Source: Komagataeibacter xylinus NBRC 15237 (lineage in GTDB: Bacteria > Pseudomonadota > Alphaproteobacteria > Acetobacterales > Acetobacteraceae). From it: a stretch of 39,493 nt of DNA. The notes under the pieces are model-generated. The model saw only the letters and a list, made by a program, of their open reading frames with translations. It had not been told where the DNA came from and made no database searches. A program made the position numbers and the translations under genes. Each line of letters starts with the position of its first letter. The stretch's first letter is position 1. Positions 26,547-34,402 of this stretch are shown here, one piece after another. The stretch covers positions 1 to 39,493 of the forward strand of contig NZ_BCTP01000029.1 in NCBI RefSeq assembly GCF_001571345.1. Direction: 5' to 3'.

Positions 26547-27278
26547 GGGGCTGGCATAGGTAAGCATTATTTGGGACGGTTCACGCGGGCAGTTTAGCCC
26601 ATTGGGTAAGGATTTTCAGGAGTTTTGCAGGCGAGCGGATGTTGAAGCGCCACTCGCACTCGGCCAGGAAGAGATGGAAGTCCTTGCGTGGTATTCCATT
26701 GTATCGCCGCAGATGCCGCTTTGCCTGGCTCCAGAAATTCTCGATGCCGTTGATATGGTTTCTGCCCAGGGCAAGATGCCTGCTGTGGTCGATGCGTTCG
26801 TGATGAAATTCCGAGACATCCAGTTTGTCGTAAGCGTGCCAGGAATCGCTGTAGACGATTGAATCTGGCTGCACTTTCTTTCGAATGATCGACATCAGCG
26901 TCTGATGCCCGGCATTAGGGATCATGACGGCATGGACGCGGCCATGCCGTTTCAGCAGGCCAAAGACAGCCACTTTCCCGGCCGCGCCCCGGCCTCGTTT
27001 TCCTTTGCGATGTCCACCGAAATAGCTCTCATCGACTTCGATTTCACCTGAGATCGGTGCCTCATAAGCAATCTGTTCCGCGATGATCTCTCGCAATTTG
27101 CGGTAATACAGGGTCGCTGTATTGCGATTGACGCCGACAAGTTCGGCAGCACTCCGGGCGGGCGTGCCAGCAACGAAGTGCTCCAGAAGACGCTTTTGGA
27201 TGCTGACAGGCAGCCTGCTGCGACGACGTACTTTCATGCGACATATCAAGCCTCTGTTAGCTTACCTATGCCAGCCCC
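26547..27278 (-). mobile_element. IS1595-family (ISXO2-like) element, intact
   Basis: The ends GGGGCTGGCATAGGTAAGC (26547-26565) and its exact reverse complement (27260-27278) enclose one transposase gene. The 8-bp duplications TTATTTTT on both sides match the 8-bp target duplications known for IS1595-family elements. The flanks are identical and the gene is complete, so the insertion is recent. It separates the kinase and regulator genes. Confidence 0.95.
26581..27237 (-). CDS. IS1595-family transposase
   Basis: 218 residues from the ATG at 27237 ('MKVRRRSRLPVSIQ'); an upstream TTG would add four. Residues 1-70 form the DNA-binding region ('LLEHFVAGTPARSAAELVGVN'). The catalytic domain holds 'SGEIEVDESYFGG' (first Asp), 'DSIVYSDSWHAYDKL' (second Asp) and 'HINGIENFWSQAKRHLRRYNG' with Asn/Glu, as in the ISXO2-like DDE_Tnp family. 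The gene is complete and framed by perfect ends, so the element is probably active. Confidence 0.92.
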   Translation of the reverse strand: MKVRRRSRLPVSIQKRLLEHFVAGTPARSAAELVGVNRNTATLYYRKLREIIAEQIAYEAPISGEIEVDESYFGGHRKGKRGRGAAGKVAVFGLLKRHGRVHAVMIPNAGHQTLMSIIRKKVQPDSIVYSDSWHAYDKLDVSEFHHERIDHSRHLALGRNHINGIENFWSQAKRHLRRYNGIPRKDFHLFLAECEWRFNIRSPAKLLKILTQWAKLPA

Positions 27279-27286
27279 TTATTTTT
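27279..27286 (+). repeat. target site duplication, right copy
   Basis: TTATTTTT directly after the IS1595 element, identical to 26539-26546. Confidence 0.9.
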
Positions 27287-27335
27287 TATATGCCTGCGCG
27301 TACGTAGTATTTGTTTTAATACCGTATAAAATATA

Positions 27336-27366
27336 ATACATATACATCCACATTTATGATATGTAT
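27336..27366. promoter_or_regulatory. inverted repeat upstream of response regulator
   Basis: ATACATAT (27336-27343) and ATATGTAT (27359-27366) are perfect inverted repeats with a 15-base spacer, in an AT-rich region about 180 bases before the regulator start. Could be an operator; AT richness makes chance possible. Confidence 0.3.
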
Positions 27367-27548
27367 CACATGAAATATTGATATTATTTATTCTGTATTC
27401 AATTTGGAGACATGGTCGATACATTAAAAAATGCCAATAATTGTCTATCCATCGTCATGGATGGTGTCATGTAACAATGATTCTGATAACCTGATCAAGA
27501 ACTCAGTCTCGCTGGGCGGGACATTAAATTTGTTGATTGGCCTGCTTC

Positions 27549-28235
27549 ATGACGCTGGTAACACGCCCCCGCCTGCTTTTGGTTGAAGATGACCACGCAA
27601 CTACGGATTACGTGCGGCAGGGACTGGAGGAAAGCGGAATTGACGTGGTTTGTGTCGCTAACGGGACCGATGGATCGCAGCATGCCCTGTCGCAAACGTG
27701 GGATATCGTCATTCTGGATCGCATGCTGCCTGGTCTGGATGGACTGACAATTCTCATGCGCATGCGCTCTTATGCCATCATGACGCCAGTCCTGTTCCTG
27801 ACGACGATGGATGGCGTACCAAGCCGTGTCGCCGGTCTGCGGCATGGTGCGGATGATTACATGATCAAGCCATTTGCATTACGCGAGTTGGTCGCGCGCG
27901 TGCAGGTACTGCTTCGTCGATCATCTTCCTTCCAGCATACAACAATAATGAATGTGGCTGACGTTGAACTCAATCTGCTGACGCTTGCAGTGACACGGAA
28001 TGGCGAAAAGGTTCTTCTGCAGCCTCAGGAACTAAAACTTCTGGAATATTTCATGAGGAATGCAGGCACGGTGCTTTCCCGACAAATGTTGCTGAAGGAT
28101 GTCTGGCATATGGATTTCCCGGTTCGTACGAACATCGTCGAAACGCATATTTGTCGTCTGCGGGAAAAACTGGGGCAGGACGGCCAACCTCTGATCCACA
28201 CCGTCAGGGGTAGCGGTTATGTCATGAGTGCGTGA
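27549..28235 (+). CDS. OmpR-family response regulator
   Basis: 228 residues from ATG 27549 (the reading frame begins earlier at a TTG). The receiver domain has 'LLVEDDH', Asp57 in 'IVILDRMLPG' and the Lys in 'MIKPFALREL'. The winged-helix domain has 'LQPQELKLLEYFMRNAG' and 'NIVETHICRLREKLG', then 'IHTVRGSGYVM'. It resembles the copper/heavy-metal (CopR/CusR) subgroup. It stands opposite to the kinase gene at 24958..26355, its likely partner. Its role in the metal theme of the region is likely but unproven. Confidence 0.88.
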   Translation: MTLVTRPRLLLVEDDHATTDYVRQGLEESGIDVVCVANGTDGSQHALSQTWDIVILDRMLPGLDGLTILMRMRSYAIMTPVLFLTTMDGVPSRVAGLRHGADDYMIKPFALRELVARVQVLLRRSSSFQHTTIMNVADVELNLLTLAVTRNGEKVLLQPQELKLLEYFMRNAGTVLSRQMLLKDVWHMDFPVRTNIVETHICRLREKLGQDGQPLIHTVRGSGYVMSA

Positions 28236-28666
28236 CTCCCTGGCGGTATAGGATGATCTTGCATGCATGCCCGGTTCGGCCATCCTGGATGAGATGGGTA
28301 CGCAAGCAGGATGACCATGGCGTGTAGGCAAATGCCTTTCGGTCCGACATCGTAGTCGGCCATTAACGATCGCAGCGACAACGGAATAGAGATCACTGCG
28401 CATATAATTCGCGTCCCGCAGGAGAAGCGGGGTTCCCATAGCCGCCTTGGGAAAGTCTTCAAGGAAGTTGATGCCCACTATCTATTGCCGGGATAGCATT
28501 ATCCCACAGACCCATTTCTATGTAATATTATATTGTTTTTGTCACGATATAAATGAAATACAAGTCGCATGCAGAGCACTGAAATGACAGCCTTTAATAG
28601 CACAATTACAAGAAGTACATTCACGATATCATTCCATTCGTTCAATATACAGAAATATTTAATACA
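28236..28666. other. 431-base spacer with a decayed frame
   Basis: A minus-strand frame (28478 downwards) begins 'MGINFLEDFPKAAMGTPLLL' and, in the neighbouring frame, continues 'YDVGPKGICLHAMVILLAYPSH'. Both look protein-like but no family is recognised. This may be a shifted gene fragment. Further right the DNA is AT-rich and empty. Confidence 0.3.
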
Positions 28667-29389
28667 TTATGTCTGTACCCCGAATATCCGGCCGATGGCA
28701 GCCGTCACGGCCATCGCTACGATGCCCCAGAATATGACCCGCATTGCCGGACGCCATGGTGAGGCCCCACCTGCACGCGCACCCACGACTCCCAACACCG
28801 CCAGACCAATCAGGGATACAGCGGATACACTCCACGAGACCACGCTGGCTGGCGACAGCAGGGCTGCCAGCACGGGCAGTATGGCACCGGAAGAGAATGC
28901 GCTAGCCGATGCAAAGGCGGCCTGTACCGGGCGCGCCGCAGTCGCGTCCGAAATGCCGAGTTCATCGCGGGCGTGCGCCCCCAGTGCATCATGCTTCATG
29001 AGCTGAAGGGCAACCTTGCGTGACAGAATATCATCCAGGCCACGCTGACGGTATATCCCGGCCAGTTCGCTCACTTCAGCGTCCCAGCTACTGCCAAGCT
29101 CCTTTTTTTCGCGGGCGAGGTCAGCCTTCTCAGAATCCGCCTGCGAGCTAACGGACACATATTCCCCTGCGGCCATGGACATGGCCCCGGCAGCCAGACT
29201 GGAAATTCCAGCCAGCAGGATGCTCCCCTGTGTCGCATGGGCGCTGGCGACACCAATGATCAGGCTGGATGTTGACAGGATACCATCATTCGCCCCCAGA
29301 ACAGCGGCCCGCAGCCAGCCCAGACGGGAGGTCGCGTGGATTTCTTTGGGGCGCAGCGGTATTTTACTTTCCATATTCATCGGATACAT
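28667..29389 (-). CDS. VIT/CCC1-family iron or manganese transporter
   Basis: 240 residues (start ATG 29389; ATG 29380 is possible). Family signatures: 'LRAAVLGANDGILSTSSLIIGVASA', 'GISSLAAGAMSMAAGEYVSVSSQADSEKADLAREKKEL', a charged middle ('LAGIYRQRGLDDILSRKVALQL'), and 'RPVQAAFASASAFSSGAILPVLAAL'. VIT1/CCC1 proteins move Fe(II) or Mn(II) by H+ antiport; the charged middle is the metal-gathering region in plant VIT1. The start overlaps the end of the cytochrome b561 gene by about 20 bases, so the two are coupled. It could serve iron or manganese detoxification. Confidence 0.88.
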   Translation of the reverse strand: MYPMNMESKIPLRPKEIHATSRLGWLRAAVLGANDGILSTSSLIIGVASAHATQGSILLAGISSLAAGAMSMAAGEYVSVSSQADSEKADLAREKKELGSSWDAEVSELAGIYRQRGLDDILSRKVALQLMKHDALGAHARDELGISDATAARPVQAAFASASAFSSGAILPVLAALLSPASVVSWSVSAVSLIGLAVLGVVGARAGGASPWRPAMRVIFWGIVAMAVTAAIGRIFGVQT

Positions 29390-29945
29390 TCCCTGTCAGC
29401 AGCATTCTCTGAAAAACATTGTCCCGGAGAATGAAGTAATGAAAACACGCGGCCAGCGCATGACCCGTGGCAAGCACGATGATCAGCCAGCCATTCCACT
29501 GGTGCAGCCAGTGCAGAATGCCGACTGTCGATGTCGGAAACCTGCCAAAGGGCGGCATGATCTGGATGGACAGGAAACTCATGGCCTGCCCATTGCCCCA
29601 TCGCCACAGATATCCCAGGAGGATTTCCAGCAGGACTAAACCATACAGGCTGTACTCCACGCAGCGCGCCAGCATGGCATCAAGCCAGCGATCGGCGGCG
29701 CGGATCTGCCGTCCCCAGCCTAGTCGCCATAGCAGGCGTGCGGGAAACAGAACGCTCAGTACCATGCCTGCCGTCAGGTGGGTCACCACCAGTTGATGGT
29801 GTAGCGGGTTCCGGAACAGGCCCCATAAATTCGCGGTTGCGAACTGCAGTATGATAATGGCCGTGCATCCCCAGTGGAAAATGATTGTTGGTGCGTCATA
29901 ACGTGCTGGGGAAAGGCCAGATTTGTATTTCATCCGAACGATCAT
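29364..29945 (-). CDS. cytochrome b561-type membrane protein
   Basis: 193 residues from ATG 29945 (ATG 29933 is possible). Four membrane helices carry histidines at the usual haem b sites: 'IIFHWG', 'VVTHLTAGM', 'ILHWLHQWNGW' and 'VLATGHALAACFHYF'. This is the prokaryotic di-haem b561 family (CybB/YodB), which passes electrons between quinol and acceptors. Its gene overlaps the VIT gene, suggesting linked function such as ferric reduction with iron export or storage. A direct-repeat box (29954-29974) sits 8 bases before the ATG. Confidence 0.85.
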   Translation of the reverse strand: MIVRMKYKSGLSPARYDAPTIIFHWGCTAIIILQFATANLWGLFRNPLHHQLVVTHLTAGMVLSVLFPARLLWRLGWGRQIRAADRWLDAMLARCVEYSLYGLVLLEILLGYLWRWGNGQAMSFLSIQIMPPFGRFPTSTVGILHWLHQWNGWLIIVLATGHALAACFHYFILRDNVFQRMLLTGNVSDEYGK

Positions 29946-29953
29946 ATCACTCA

Positions 29954-29974
29954 AACATGACGCGAACCTGAACG
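29954..29974 (-). promoter_or_regulatory. direct-repeat box, copy 3
   Basis: On the minus strand CAGGTT (29970-29965) and CATGTT (29959-29954) are spaced 11 bases. The intervening bases match the other copies except for one base (CGCGT rather than CACGT). It lies only 8 bases before the b561 ATG, so the promoter is either farther upstream or the box overlaps it as a repressor site. Confidence 0.5.
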
Positions 29975-30191
29975 ATTGGCCGCCTTGCCGATACCTGCGG
30001 TCCGTTGGTGTTCAGACTGTAAAAAAAGAATGGAGATGGTAAACCCACGACGACACCGGCAGCGAGCAAGGAACCTGTATCCAGATAACTGTGTGGCGCC
30101 CGTGACCTAATGACATCGCAGAATATGTGCAAGCTACGGCCATTTTCGGTAAACCGGATCGCAAATGTGATGGACTGAGCTTGTTTCCCCG

Positions 30192-30674
30192 TTATGGAAT
30201 GGCACGCTTCCCCTGTGCGATCCGGTTCGCCAGATCGCCCCATAGGCGTGCTGTTGCAAGGTTGATGTCTGCCTTTACCGAAAAAGGAGACTGGGTGCGT
30301 GAGAAAGGAGAGAGGGACATCCGTTCGCCGATAACGAAATGCCCTTGTGAAAACAGCATGATGGACAGCGATCCCTGCTGGCCCTGCCCGATGGGGCGCA
30401 TGACGGCAATACGCATATGGGGCGGCGGTATCGCAATGGTATGGAAAGCGCGTAGTTCTGCATCCCCCGAAGGACAGGCTACGCTCTCCAGCACCGCATC
30501 ACGCAGGACGGAATGGGGATATCCGCCATACGTGCCGTCGACATGCAGCCGGATACCCTGTTCCACTGTCTCGCAAATACCGTTTGTTTCTGTTTCTGTT
30601 TCGGCGCGCGCCACACAGCCGGATATGCTGACTATCATCAGGATTGCCAATCCGTAATGCACTATCGATCTCAT
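30192..30674 (-). CDS. exported protein of unrecognised family, copy B
   Basis: 160 residues from ATG 30674 ('MRSIVHYGLAILMIVS'). AGGAGG lies 13 bases upstream, rather far; an in-frame GTG at 30698 is the alternative. The signal ends 'VSISGC', which fits a lipobox, so copy B may be a lipoprotein whereas copy A is not. The two conserved Cys and the 'YGGYPHSVLRDAVL' and 'LFSQGHFVIGERMSLSP' blocks match copy A (14252..14755) at about 94 of 129 positions. It lies upstream of the b561-VIT pair on the same strand, with a 246-base gap. Confidence 0.75.
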   Translation of the reverse strand: MRSIVHYGLAILMIVSISGCVARAETETETNGICETVEQGIRLHVDGTYGGYPHSVLRDAVLESVACPSGDAELRAFHTIAIPPPHMRIAVMRPIGQGQQGSLSIMLFSQGHFVIGERMSLSPFSRTQSPFSVKADINLATARLWGDLANRIAQGKRAIP

Positions 30675-30749
30675 AATATTTGTCCGGCCTCCTGGCACCT
30701 GACCCTGGCCATGCCATCATGCCGATGCTCGCTGTTCTTGTAACACGCA

Positions 30750-30770
30750 GACATGACGTGAACCTGAACA
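30750..30770 (-). promoter_or_regulatory. direct-repeat box, copy 2
   Basis: On the minus strand TGTTCAGGTTCACGTCATG: CAGGTT (30766-30761) and CATGTC (30755-30750) spaced 11 bases. The segment agrees with copy 1 at 19 of its first 20 bases. It lies about 75 bases before the copy B start, as copy 1 lies about 46 bases before copy A. Confidence 0.55.
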
Positions 30771-31188
30771 CGGAAAATAAGGTCACGGGGGAGACGCTGC
30801 TAGCAAGAGATCAACCGTTATGAGCAATGGTAGGGCGGCCAATCCTTGTAGCAGGCAGCATGGTACTCAGTATTACCACGCATGCCGGCGATCATTTTGT
30901 GCAGGCAGCCAAAGTGAAAAGTCTGAATTGTTTTCCATAGAAGCGGCACCCGCGATAATTTATTTTCCGCTATGTGTTTTCGTCCATCGCCAAAGCAGAA
31001 TAGACACCTTTTTATGACCTTCAGGCATATTTTTTAAAAATAATAAATTAAATTACGAGAATGATATAATATCACAATTCTCTTTTATTCACATTGTGTC
31101 TTTAACAAAAACATCATGTTGTGGAAAGAAGACCGGGTATATGATATCTGTCGGATTACGACCTTTTTTACGATAATATGAGAAACAT
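30771..31188. other. 418-base promoter-bearing spacer
   Basis: No gene is seen. The right half is very AT-rich and probably holds the porin promoter together with the palindrome at 31062-31074. Confidence 0.4.
31062..31074. promoter_or_regulatory. Fur-like palindrome upstream of the porin
   Basis: TGATAT-A-ATATCA is a perfect 6-1-6 palindrome with the geometry of the Fur site at 14139-14156 but weaker core match. GAGAAT and ATTCTC flank it (31057-31062 and 31077-31082). It lies about 115 bases before the porin frame. Confidence 0.4.
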
Positions 31189-32784
31189 TTGCGACCGTGC
31201 GAACTGACATCACGCAGGATTCCGGCGGTTTGCGTTACCCGATTGTTCCGGCGTGTATGTGAGGGAATTTTCTTCTGGGGCATCGGCGGTTTCATCTCCG
31301 TTGCGGGGCAGGCCCAGACCGCCATTGCGGGTGGGCAGGCCCATCTGGGCGCCAGTACACCTTTCTTGGCCCAGATTGACCCGGCGACCGTGCGTGATTC
31401 CTGGCAAGCAGGCGCAATCACGACCAGCCACAGCCAAGATACGCCGTCTGCCGATGGGAGCCTGCTGGGGAATATGGGGGGACTGCGTCCATGGCTGGCC
31501 CGCTACGGCCTGACGCTGAGCATTCAGGACGTCAACGAGTTATGGGGTAACGCCACGGGCGGGATCGGCAGTACCAATGGCGATGGCAAGGGATCGGGCA
31601 CGGGCCCTTCCTATATCGGCATTACCATGCCGACCCTGATGGCGGATCTGGAAAGGATGATCGGGCTTAAAGGCGCGACAATCAACATCAGTGCCCTGCA
31701 GATCCGGGGACGTGCCGTCACTCAGGACCATCTGGGCAATTTCAACCCCATCAGCGGATTTGAGGCGGATCGCTCCACCCGCCTGTTTGAACTTTGGTAC
31801 CAGCAGTCCTTTCTCAGGGGCGCGCTGGACGTCAAGATCGGCCAGCAGGATCTCGATACGGAATTCCTGATCAGCGATTACGCGTCCCTGTACCTCAACG
31901 CCAATTTCGGATGGCCAATGGGTCCTTCGGTCAACCTTTATGCTGGCGGTCCTTCATGGCCGCTTGCAGCTCCCGCAATCCGGTTGCGCTACCGACCCGG
32001 TGAAAAATACACATTCATGTTCGCGGCGGCGGATGACAATCCGTCGGGTAATCAGGATAGCAGTGTCTTTGGCGTGACCGGAAACCCGGCGGACCCCACC
32101 AGCCAGACCATAAGGGATGGAAGTGGCACGCAGTTCAATATGGGAACCGGCGCGCTACTGATTACCGAAATTCAGTATGCCTTCAATCCTCAATCTGGCG
32201 ACAGTGGACGCGCGGCCAGTCATCCGGGCCTGTCAGGCGTTTATAAACTTGGAGGCTATTATGATACGGCACGATTTCCGGATTATCGATATAACACACA
32301 GGGACTGTCTCTTGGCGCGGATGGTGGTACACCCCGCTGGGATCGGGGAAACTGGCTGATTTACGGGATAATCGACCAGTTGATCTGGCGTCCGTCGCCT
32401 GATGCATCACGCGCACTTGGCCTGTTTGTCCGGGCGACGGGTAATAGTGGTGATCGCAATATCATAAGCTTCGCCATTGATGCCGGCCTTAACCTGAAGG
32501 CGCCCTTTTCAGGCAGGACGAATGATACACTTGGTCTGGGCTGGGGTATCGGTCGCGTCACATCAGGCGTGCGTGCCTATGATCGCGCGCGCGGTGCCCT
32601 GGTGCAGGGAAACGAAAATCATTTTGAACTGACCTATCAGGCCCAGATCACACCATGGATGGTCGTGCAGCCCGATTTCCAATATGTCCTGAACCCCTCG
32701 GGCGGCACGGGAGATCCATCCTGTCCGACGCACCGGATTGGTAATGAAGCCGTATTCGGGTTGCATACCAATGTGAATTTCTAG
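31189..32784 (+). CDS. OprB-type carbohydrate porin, first copy
   Basis: Up to 531 residues; the start is uncertain because the frame opens at TTG and no ATG lies before the mature part. TTG 31243 gives a signal peptide ('GIFFWGIGGFISVAGQAQ'). The body has the OprB layout: 'LRPWLARYGLTLSIQDVNELWGN' near the N-terminus, many beta strands, 'FELWYQQSFLRGALDVKIGQQDL', 'YKLGGYYDTARFPD' and a terminal 'NEAVFGLHTNVNF' with the aromatic last residue needed for outer-membrane insertion. OprB porins admit glucose and other sugars. It faces a second OprB gene tail to tail. Confidence 0.85.
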   Translation: MRPCELTSRRIPAVCVTRLFRRVCEGIFFWGIGGFISVAGQAQTAIAGGQAHLGASTPFLAQIDPATVRDSWQAGAITTSHSQDTPSADGSLLGNMGGLRPWLARYGLTLSIQDVNELWGNATGGIGSTNGDGKGSGTGPSYIGITMPTLMADLERMIGLKGATINISALQIRGRAVTQDHLGNFNPISGFEADRSTRLFELWYQQSFLRGALDVKIGQQDLDTEFLISDYASLYLNANFGWPMGPSVNLYAGGPSWPLAAPAIRLRYRPGEKYTFMFAAADDNPSGNQDSSVFGVTGNPADPTSQTIRDGSGTQFNMGTGALLITEIQYAFNPQSGDSGRAASHPGLSGVYKLGGYYDTARFPDYRYNTQGLSLGADGGTPRWDRGNWLIYGIIDQLIWRPSPDASRALGLFVRATGNSGDRNIISFAIDAGLNLKAPFSGRTNDTLGLGWGIGRVTSGVRAYDRARGALVQGNENHFELTYQAQITPWMVVQPDFQYVLNPSGGTGDPSCPTHRIGNEAVFGLHTNVNF

Positions 32785-32857
32785 CTGAACCTGGAATGAA
32801 AAGGCGGGACAACACAGTCTGGTCGGATCTTTTCAAAAAAACCTTGTACAGAGTGGT

Positions 32858-34204
32858 TCAGAATGTTACGCTGCTATGCAGACCGAAGATGGCTTCGTCA
32901 TGCACATGCTGCCCTTTATTATCGAGAACACCACCACTGGGCGATATGATGCCCTGAATATCAGGCTGAAGCATGAACCATGGCGTGATTGGGATCTGAT
33001 AGGTCAACTCCAGATGATATTCGGTGCCCTGCATGGGCAGGCCAGAACGCCGGTCCGCCTGGGCAAGATAGGGACTAGCCGCCCCCAGGCCCGCACCAAA
33101 CCCCGCCATGTCGCCTGCACGTCCAAACGGCCCCTTCAGGGACAACCCAGCATCTGCGGCATAGACGATCTGGTTGCGGTCGGTGTCCGCTGTCCAGTTC
33201 CCCCGAATGAAAGCGTCAAGCTCCGTTATTCGCCCGAAATGCTGCAGCGTCTGATCCGCAATGGCGTAGACGGCCCAGTTGGTTTTATGGTTTTTTCTGA
33301 GATCGGACTGGTCGGGAAAGCGTCCGGTATCAAAGTAACCGCCAAGTTTATATGTGCCCTGCCTTCCGTACAGGGTCCGCCGGTACTGGACCTCCCCGAA
33401 GAAAAGAGCGCCCGTGCGGAAACTGAAGCGCGTGCCACCGGGGTCGCGGTTTTGGTTCCACAGGTCCTTCGCGTTGATGAAGGGGCCGCCCACAGGATTG
33501 TCATCGGCTGCCGCGAACAGGAAATTCCAGTGTGGGGACAGGGTATAGCGCAACCGTATCGCAGGCGTGGCCACGGGGGAGACGGGGCCTTGGTCATACA
33601 GGTCATTATCGGGCATGATGGGCCAGGAAAAGGACGCGTTGAGGAAGTTCAGCCCGACGCTGCTGACCATGAAGTCATGCCCGAGATCCAGCTTGCCAAT
33701 CCGGAAGGCCAGGCGTTCTCCCATGAATTTCTGGCTGTACCACAGTTCATATAGCCGCCCGTTATCATCCGCTTCGATATTCGATGTCTGGTTGAAAACA
33801 TACAGGGGCGTATTACTGAATGGTCGCCCACGGATTTCCATGGCGCTGATGTCAAATGTACCCAGTGGCAGGCCCGTCAGGGTGTGCAGATCCGTCACCA
33901 TTTCAACCGCGGCGGACCCGATGTAGTTGCTGGATGCCTGCGCGCCCCCCACCGGGTTGGACCAGAATTCATTGGTATCCGATATACGGATATCAATTCC
34001 CTGTGCCAGCAGCCAGTTCCGTATTCCGCCCCAGTTGCCGGACAGATGGGTGCGCGGGTCAATATGGTCGGGAATATTCTGCTGTGGCGTAACGCCCGCG
34101 CTCAGCACGCTTACGGGAACAGGCTGGGCATATGCAAAAGAGCAGGTTTTCAATAATATGATTGTATGTAACCATATATGATGATTATGCCAGATGCGCC
34201 TCAT
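32858..34204 (-). CDS. OprB-type carbohydrate porin, second copy
   Basis: 448 residues with a signal peptide ending near 'CSFAYAQ'. Family blocks: 'HLSGNWGGIRNWLLAQGIDIRISDTNEFW', 'LYELWYSQKFMGERLAFRIGKLDL', 'FLFAAADDNPVGG', 'YKLGGYFDTGRFPD' and the C-terminal 'DEAIFGLHSSVTF'. The two porins share these blocks but are diverged elsewhere. It is transcribed toward the first copy with a 73-base gap and no strong terminator hairpin seen between them. The AT-rich 200 bases before its ATG probably hold its promoter. Confidence 0.88.
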   Translation of the reverse strand: MRRIWHNHHIWLHTIILLKTCSFAYAQPVPVSVLSAGVTPQQNIPDHIDPRTHLSGNWGGIRNWLLAQGIDIRISDTNEFWSNPVGGAQASSNYIGSAAVEMVTDLHTLTGLPLGTFDISAMEIRGRPFSNTPLYVFNQTSNIEADDNGRLYELWYSQKFMGERLAFRIGKLDLGHDFMVSSVGLNFLNASFSWPIMPDNDLYDQGPVSPVATPAIRLRYTLSPHWNFLFAAADDNPVGGPFINAKDLWNQNRDPGGTRFSFRTGALFFGEVQYRRTLYGRQGTYKLGGYFDTGRFPDQSDLRKNHKTNWAVYAIADQTLQHFGRITELDAFIRGNWTADTDRNQIVYAADAGLSLKGPFGRAGDMAGFGAGLGAASPYLAQADRRSGLPMQGTEYHLELTYQIPITPWFMLQPDIQGIISPSGGVLDNKGQHVHDEAIFGLHSSVTF

Positions 34205-34402
34205 TTTTCGAAAAAATATCGTATAATAAAATCTAAAACAAATTATTTATTGAACAATTCTTTTCATTAATTCAATATATATTTTGATAAGTGGAATAGC
34301 TTCGTTATGTCGGAATTTATACGAAATGCGCTTTAACAGGCAATGCATATTAGCGCCTTTATTGTACATCATGCATACTCCTTCATCTTCCCTTAACACG
34401 GT

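Noticed and set aside
29947-30243. 98-residue minus-strand frame between b561 and exported copy B
   Set aside because: No ATG with a binding site; much of it overlaps the end of copy B and the direct-repeat box.
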